Assembly: GCA_025618425.1 (NCBI GenBank)
Contig: CM046838.1
Coordinates: 42,253,709 to 42,317,708 of the forward strand
DNA length: 64,000 nucleotides
Reading direction: 5' to 3'
From: Heliocidaris tuberculata
Taxonomy: Eukaryota > Echinodermata > Echinoidea > Camarodonta > Echinometridae
Part shown: in pieces, positions 63,168 to 64,000 of the stretch
Position numbering within the stretch: position 1 is the stretch's first letter
Layout: each line of letters begins with the position of its first letter
Translations under genes and position numbers: made by a program
Notes under the pieces: model-generated
Told to the model about the DNA's origin: nothing
What the model saw: the letters and a program-made list of their open reading frames with translations, nothing else
The model's database searches: none

Positions 63168-63765
63168 AAAGCGACTTGGCATTAAAAATTCATAATGTTA
63201 TTTCGTCATTCGGGCGCCTCGCTGTACGAATATTATTCGGGTATCTCGTGGTCCGAAAACGAGGTCAATTATTGATATAGCAAACCCATGGAATGTTAGA
63301 AAATACAATTTTTGACTGTACTATTTTTGCCTATTTTTATTTATTCTTGCCCACGATTTACTTTTTCCATATACCTTCTACGGTTGCCCAACATCACAAT
63401 ATAATTCTTAATTAATTAGGGGGAGGGAGGATATTTAACAGGTTGCAGACTCTGATATTATCGGGAAAAGTCAATGGCGGGTAAATGTGCTTTGTAGAAG
63501 GTTATTTTTTTCTATTTATATGTTTTTACATTACTTTTAGATCAACCCTCAGACCACAAATCGACAGGCCCTTAAGCCAAAAGTATTTAGCAGCCCGTGG
63601 GGAAAATCTCCAAACTCCCCAAGGCCAGGCCATGCCTACAGCATCTTGTACAGTCAGAGAGGGAGAGAGAGGTCGCAATGCGGCCGAACAGAAAATATTG
63701 AGAAAATGTCTTTAGTTCCCGTGTTTTTAACAACAGTTGGGTTTTTCCTTACATTAATTTCCTAA
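25804..63765 (+). CDS. 2A-Death-NACHT-LRR NLR gene, NACHT exon split by an 18.8-kb insertion
   Basis: Gene-level entry. Proposed exons: 25804-25904, 27786-28060, 28448-28480, 29739-30174 continued at 48973-50143, 53342-53503, 54978-55351, 56275-56368, 58921-59100, 63541-63765. Every junction is GT-AG and phase-consistent, giving 1,016 codons and a stop. Order: 2A-like peptide (residues 1-31), Death fold (about 42-125), short linker, NACHT (P-loop GEGGVGKTT at 221-229, Walker B ILDGLDEY at 298-305, TTRPW sensor, FPHKLFQEY winged-helix motif near 531), LRR-like repeats, and a hydrophobic C-terminus. By family knowledge it would be a cytosolic immune receptor that oligomerises on ATP binding. 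As it stands in this assembly the frame is interrupted between 30174 and 48973, so the allele is a pseudogene unless the insertion is removed or spliced around. The last exon is the least certain part. Confidence 0.75.
26016..26759. mobile_element. hAT-like element in the 2A-Death intron
   Basis: The ends are CAGTGGCGTATCTAGG and, reversed, CAGTGGTGTATCTATG. The flanks AGCGAAGC (26008-26015) and AGCAAAGC (26760-26767) match at 7 of 8. The interior is related to 14193-15029. The rest of the intron to 27785 is AT-rich, with a G run at 25975-25993 and another near 27112-27121, and shows no other feature. Confidence 0.7.
27786..28060 (+). CDS. NLR exon 2: Death-fold domain
   Basis: The exon lies between acceptor TTTCCCCTTCAG and donor GCAG|GTAACT, entering in phase 2 and leaving in phase 1. 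It reads TIHNVLQESELVLLAREVPG, HCYTKLCIALGFSYAESKNV, then LTEQHLNFQGAMIEFFCRWK and ends ALQSKLLAG. The LAREVP..LCIALGF..VL.......A..EFF..W pattern is that of the Death domains heading sea urchin NLRs. An internal AG at 27806-27807 (TTTTGCAG) could serve as an alternative acceptor but would break the phase with the 2A exon. Confidence 0.85.
28448..28480 (+). CDS. NLR exon 3: 33-nt microexon linker
   Basis: Acceptor TTTTTTTGTAATTAAG and a perfect donor G|GTAAGT bound 33 nt that are phase 1 at both ends and add 11 residues (GGCLTTESSPS). Ser/Thr-rich, so probably a flexible linker. Because it is phase-neutral it could be skipped without frame change. Confidence 0.6.
28604..28672. repeat. (TA)n microsatellite
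   Basis: Pure TA dinucleotide array of about 68 bp in the intron between the microexon and the NACHT exon. A (GA)n/(TG)n compound tract also lies at about 28217-28291. Confidence 0.95.
29110..29695. mobile_element. Large palindromic MITE copy 2, abutting the NACHT exon
   Basis: Ends AGGGGAATGATACC and, reversed, AGGAGAATGAAACC, flanked on both sides by TTAA (29106-29109, 29696-29699). Homologous to 11213-11780 and self-complementary through most of its 586 bp. Its right end is 43 bp from the NACHT exon start, so it lies across the likely branch-point side of the intron. Confidence 0.75.
29739..30174 (+). CDS. NLR exon 4a: N-terminal half of NACHT with Walker A
   Basis: Acceptor ATATCTCCAG, phase 1. 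It reads VSDTPQPPIAMTEEQVFECA, an alpha-helical linker, then NRLMVEGEGGVGKTTLCSKI (P-loop GEGGVGKTT with Lys227 and Thr228), AWDWVNGSPEFQQFSWVLVI and SLSDNNPITP. It breaks at 30174, where the insertion begins. Read through, the frame continues 18 codons into the insertion and stops at 30227-30229. The reading frame is otherwise undamaged. Confidence 0.85.
30230..32450. other. Insertion interior, left part: no recognised feature
   Basis: AT-rich DNA with only short open frames of no recognisable family. Short phrase repeats occur near 32120-32220 (CACAACTTATACTTTTT twice, CTCTTATACTTTTT). It is not obviously related to the coding gene. Confidence 0.4.
32451..32730 (+). mobile_element. Probable 3' end of a plus-strand non-LTR retrotransposon
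   Basis: The segment ends in AATAAATGTTGTTTTGAATTG followed by GAATTCAATC, a poly(A)-signal-like word with a short degenerate repeat tail typical of CR1/L2-like 3' ends. Upstream are TTTGT runs. No RT sequence is visible. Confidence 0.4.
32976..33276. mobile_element. hAT-like MITE (CAGGGGCGGATCTAG ends)
   Basis: Left end CAGGGGCGGATCTAGC; right end, reversed, CAGTGGCGGATCTACG. Internal long G and C runs. The flanks share GGTAA, but an exact 8-bp duplication is not clear. Same family as 6312-6621. Confidence 0.6.
33440..33720. mobile_element. hAT-like MITE, partial copy
   Basis: Begins CAGTGGCGGATCCAGG, followed by alternating C-run blocks with TTTTGAG-like spacers and a GCTTGTCAGAGAATTATGGA segment found inverted inside 6312-6621. 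The right end is not clear and may be truncated. Confidence 0.5.
34333..34631. mobile_element. hAT-like MITE with GAATCGGCCG repeats
   Basis: Left end CAGGGGCGGATCCGGG; right end, reversed, CAGGGATGGATCCAGG. Contains three GGCCGAATCGGCCG-type palindromes (34351-34455) and a CTTGTCAGAGAATTCTGGAG word shared with its relatives. The flanks are AT-rich and do not give a certain duplication. Confidence 0.6.
34632..36675. other. Insertion interior: unassigned DNA with two short plus-strand open frames
   Basis: Open frames at 34977-35339 (120 codons) and 35364-35579 (71 codons) lie 25 bp apart on the plus strand. Their composition is ordinary but neither shows a motif I recognise. They may be remnants of a mobile-element protein or chance. 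Homopolymer runs occur near 34745, 36192-36215, 36480-36497 and 36544-36560. Confidence 0.3.
36676..37022 (+). pseudogene. Non-LTR retrotransposon remnant with zf-RVT motif
   Basis: The frame reads KVQLMKFDFVEDDFCSFCKK, then DKETYLHLFSNCGKVKELWQ. C-x2-C-x(n)-E-T-x2-H-L-F-x2-C-x3-K-x2-W is the zinc-binding motif at the C-terminal side of L1/Tx1-type reverse transcriptases. Only this part is open; the RT core is not visible, so it is a degraded fragment inside the insertion. Confidence 0.65.
37490..40560. repeat. 236-bp tandem satellite with higher-order order
   Basis: About ten regular units occur between 38.0 and 40.2 kb, plus diverged units at both ends. Landmark GGTTCTACGGTTACCCCTGA starts at 38041, 38276, 38512, 38748 and 38984, which fixes the period at 235-236 bp. 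Units differ at a diagnostic block: A (AAAGAATTTTTAAG), B (AAGGAATTCTTCAG), C (AAAGAAATCTTAAG). The order reads A-B-C-A-B-C-C-C-C, so a three-unit (about 708 bp) block was duplicated. No coding frame. Confidence 0.85.
41138..41273. mobile_element. 136-bp palindromic MITE
   Basis: GGGCCCCGTCTTTAATAAAA at the left mirrors TTTATAAGACGGGGCCC at the right, with internal GATTCGAATCGATCGC / GATTCGAATCAATCGC. It is nearly a full-length palindrome. No clear target duplication. Confidence 0.65.
41274..43205. other. Insertion interior: AT-rich DNA without recognised feature
   Basis: Only short homopolymers (41608-41618, 42289-42302) and short random open frames were seen. No splice-bounded exon or protein motif. 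Confidence 0.4.
43206..44040. repeat. (TAG)n microsatellite field interrupted by a small MITE
   Basis: Long, impure TAG/GTA arrays. A short element at about 43266-43460 is bounded by CAGTCAAATCTGC and, reversed, CAGTGAAACCTGTCTATAAA, with repeated TATAAAGACCACC words inside. Confidence 0.85.
44195..44705. repeat. (TTA)n then (TAG)n arrays
   Basis: TTA/ATT array at 44200-44355, followed by TAG/CAG-type arrays from about 44360 to 44700. The long Leu/Ile/Tyr/Val open frames on both strands are artefacts of the arrays. Confidence 0.95.
44706..48959. other. Insertion interior, right part: unassigned
   Basis: Contains overlapping short plus-strand frames at 44895-45394 with basic composition (KRRRRKKEKWKM..) that switch frame and match nothing I recognise. 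They might be a decayed mobile-element protein. 45400-48950 is AT-rich, with duplicated phrases near 45420-45440 and 45650-45670 (AAATCATTA..GA followed by ATACCTCAAACT), but no exon. Confidence 0.35.
48973..50143 (+). CDS. NLR exon 4b: Walker B to end of NACHT-associated helices
   Basis: Resumes the frame as QINDYILSQPTKVLIILDGL and DEYDG (Walker B ILDGLDEY). Next come RCRVLVTTRPWRADQI (sensor 1), MAPFPIYVAMLCILW (the Pro-containing GxP-like motif) and NVYFPHKLFQEYIAALYIAS (winged-helix signature), ending SAHTTSGYLFIMEQHGM before a G|GTTTGT donor in phase 0. There are no stops or frameshifts in 390 codons, so this half is not decayed although it is cut off from its 5' half. Without the donor the frame stops at 50171-50173. 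The exact donor is the weakest part. Confidence 0.85.
50221..52214. mobile_element. hAT-like element with GTGCCCC arrays in the first LRR intron
   Basis: The ends are CACTGGCGTAAATCCG and, reversed, CACCGGCGTAAATCCGG. The flanks GATCCTAC (50213-50220) and GATCCGAC (52215-52222) match at 7 of 8. The interior includes degenerate GATAAGTGCCCCTTTT-like units at 50800-51690 and a TA array at 51475-51507, probably through nesting of a relative of 24087-25530. Confidence 0.7.
52300..52675. repeat. Short tandem repeat with GTCGTACAACCAGCACAAAG units
   Basis: Three to four copies of a 65-130 bp unit containing TACACTTTTGTCAGTATACA, ACCGCGGAGCAATTGTCGCC and CCAGCACAAAGTGTAGTCGA. Unit lengths vary by internal deletion. 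No coding meaning is visible. Confidence 0.75.
52830..52950. repeat. (TAA)n microsatellite
   Basis: Almost pure AAT trinucleotides for about 120 bp, followed by a segment (GATGGATTTATACAGCGCAT) that resembles sequence commonly found next to microsatellites in dispersed repeats. Intronic. Confidence 0.9.
53342..53503 (+). CDS. NLR exon 5: LRR-like
   Basis: Acceptor AAATGTCAG, donor GCG|GTAAAT, 162 bp, phase 0/0. It reads ETLIFRDRSCGPTVSRDLAD, VLSASSSLSRLEFHRTRLDE, then DFYRLMLAQVSTLA. The L-x2-L-x-F-x3-x-L-x-D-x-F-Y pattern is that of the degenerate leucine-rich repeats following NACHT in this family. Confidence 0.75.
54121..54977. other. Intron without recognised feature
   Basis: AT-rich; A runs near 54476-54489 and 54720. 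A short open frame upstream at 53761-54120 has a C-run and no motif. Nothing else supportable. Confidence 0.4.
54978..55351 (+). CDS. NLR exon 6: LRR-like, 374 bp
   Basis: Acceptor TTTTGCTTACAG, donor AAG|GTACGA, phase 0 in and phase 2 out. It reads EDRSVNSVKELYVDPQFLSD, IGDLFPSLKQLCLTTPQTVS, LAHSGLSVLLIRHQ and SSFPLLTSLAFEKLVIGNIR. Repeated L-x2-L-x-(L/F) units support a leucine-rich fold. Open throughout. Confidence 0.8.
56275..56368 (+). CDS. NLR exon 7: LRR-like, 94 bp
   Basis: Acceptor ATCTCGTATAG, donor ACG|GTAAAC. Entering in phase 2, the first codon is completed to Ser and the frame reads IVNCFTDDELDPLAQQITTE, then NRMEITLQHDT, leaving in phase 0. The phase agrees with both neighbours, which supports a rather short exon. 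Confidence 0.7.
57120..57870 (-). pseudogene. CR1/L2-like non-LTR retrotransposon, C-terminal RT remnant and 3' tail
   Basis: On the minus strand the frame reads IHSYSTRAQGDIRLPLLKFS, then TIIFIGTKCWNSIPCELKSC and ends FKSYILQKDV with a stop at 57578-57580. (Y/H)-S/N-T-R..LP....K.S......K-x-W-N-S-(I/L)-P is the conserved end of CR1/jockey-clade reverse transcriptases. An upstream stretch (FYFKGLLPSNFND) is in a shifted frame. The element ends in a repeated ATGAA tail at 57122-57150. Intronic in the NLR gene. Confidence 0.75.
57855..58042. mobile_element. Palindromic MITE (AACACGAT.. ends), diverged copy
   Basis: Left AAACACGATTACAAAGACTTTCGAAG mirrors right CGAAAGTCTTCGCGATCGTGTT in shortened form, with CAATTTCAATACTCTA inside. 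It is a diverged member of the family at 24446-24633 and 59477-59662. Confidence 0.5.
58605..58797. repeat. (TTA)n microsatellite
   Basis: About 190 bp of TTA/ATT with occasional CAT, 120 bp upstream of the exon at 58921. Open frames of Leu, Ile or Asn across it are artefacts. Confidence 0.95.
58921..59100 (+). CDS. NLR exon 8: C-terminal LRR-like exon
   Basis: Acceptor TTTATTTTGACAG, donor AAG|GTTAGT, 180 bp, phase 0/0. It reads GQHTSIFPKLTTDVVDALCH, RTCVRELKVTEIKEYGHDDV and ends SELRGREMDSK. Reading through the donor would end the protein as VSETSF and a stop at 59122, an alternative C-terminus if no later exon is used. Confidence 0.7.
59136..59455. repeat. (CT)n/(CA)n pyrimidine microsatellite
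   Basis: TCTC arrays with CACACA blocks at 59174-59235 and later CT-rich degenerate units. Starts 36 bp after the donor of exon 8. Ser/Leu-rich frames here are not genes. Confidence 0.95.
59477..59662. mobile_element. Palindromic MITE (AACACGATAAAAAC ends)
   Basis: The left end AACACGATAAAAACTACTTT is the exact inverse of the right end AAAGTAGTTTTTATCGTGTT, and most of the 186 bp is self-complementary. Homologous to 24446-24633. Confidence 0.75.
59700..61610. repeat. Cluster of inverted-repeat elements after NLR exon 8
   Basis: Three palindromic units can be made out: about 59706-59880 (AACGAAAGTGTGAAATCACC / GGTGATTTAACACTTTTCGTT), about 60712-61170 (AAGTTCTTTCCGTTGA / TCAACGGAAAGAACTT, with CCACATG..GTCTCAC inside) and about 61290-61605 (CACTGTAATAAC / TTTTACAGTG, with three TACATAATTTTATTGTAAAT units). 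No exon is convincing here. Confidence 0.55.
61659..62946 (-). mobile_element. hAT-like element with GTGCCCC arrays, copy 2 (inverted)
   Basis: The ends are CAGGGGCGGCAGAGCGTC and, reversed, CTGAGGCGGCGCATCC. A perfect 8-bp duplication AATAAAAC lies at 61651-61658 and 62947-62954. The right half is a degenerate array of GGGGCACTTATCAGA units, the complement of the arrays in 24087-25530. Both ends match that element in inverted order, so they belong to one family. Confidence 0.8.
62955..63540. other. Spacer before the last candidate exon
   Basis: Holds a (GA)n array at 63133-63166 and otherwise AT-rich DNA without recognisable feature. Confidence 0.5.
63541..63765 (+). CDS. Candidate last NLR exon with hydrophobic C-terminus
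   Basis: Acceptor TTTTTACATTACTTTTAG. In phase 0, which is the phase required by exon 8, 74 codons are open: INPQTTNRQALKPKVFSSPW, then GKSPNSPRPGHAYS and MSLVPVFLTTVGFFLTLIS before TAA. The last 17 residues are hydrophobic and could be a tail anchor. A second frame (STLRPQIDRPLSQKYLAARG.., stop at 63713-63715) is also open and would need another phase. Only the phase match links this exon to the NLR; no polyadenylation signal was seen before 64000. Confidence 0.4.
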   Translation: MNPQTTNRQALKPKVFSSPWGKSPNSPRPGHAYSILYSQRGRERSQCGRTENIEKMSLVPVFLTTVGFFLTLIS

Positions 63766-64000
63766 TTTAACCGAAAACTGCCTCCCCTTCAAACAAGGTA
63801 GTGAAGTTCATAACGCACGAAACATTGGCAATCTCTGGAATTTATATCATACGTCTACATCATAAGATGAAGATACTAGTATTTATTATAGTACTGTGAG
63901 AATAGGGATTTATGCAACATTGTCACATAACAGTAATTTTGTTCGAGCGAGAGAAATTTTGAAATTCTACTAATACATATTTCTTTTTGTGGGGGAGAAG

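Overview
The window looks like nuclear DNA of an echinoderm, most likely a sea urchin. It is AT-rich and intron-rich, carries short exons with GT-AG borders, and is packed with small DNA transposons, microsatellites and non-LTR retrotransposon tails. The strongest lineage marker is a multi-exon NLR gene with an N-terminal 2A-like motif, a Death-fold exon, a NACHT domain and degenerate leucine-rich exons, the architecture of the large sea urchin NLR family. No bacterial genes, tRNA, rRNA or CRISPR array were seen.

Layout. (1) Positions 825-15884, minus strand: a coiled-coil protein gene. It has 14 recognisable coding exons, an initiator Met in the exon ending at 15884, and it runs off the left edge. 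Nearly all introns are phase 0, and several exons exist as tandem paralogous sets. (2) 15885-22161: intergenic DNA with MITEs and retroelement tails. (3) 22162-25865, plus strand: ORF1, a 437-codon exon with about twenty 11-residue repeats, probably spliced to an exon at 25752. (4) 25804-63765, plus strand: the NLR gene. Its start codon lies inside the same exon at 25752 but in another frame. Phases at every proposed NLR junction agree, giving 1,016 codons (2A, Death fold, NACHT, LRR-like exons, hydrophobic tail).

The main observation is that the NACHT exon is cut between Walker A and Walker B by an 18,795-bp insertion (30175-48969). The insertion has inverted ends CACTATGAAC/GTTCATAGTG and a TAA target duplication. 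Removing it with one TAA restores the frame exactly. It contains no recognisable transposase; it holds a non-LTR remnant, a 236-bp satellite with a three-unit higher-order order, several hAT-like MITEs and long trinucleotide arrays. Both host exon halves remain open, so the insertion is either recent or bypassed by splicing.

A second theme is mobile-element load. Several elements can be delimited to the base by target duplications: hAT-type with 8 bp (14193-15029, 24087-25530, 26016-26759, 50221-52214, 61659-62946, 6312-6621), piggyBac-type with TTAA (1762-2175, 8095-8502; 29110-29695 by its TTAA flanks) and mariner-type with TA (6997-7585).

All exon calls come from reading splice signals, phases and protein motifs by eye; no alignment or transcript data were available.
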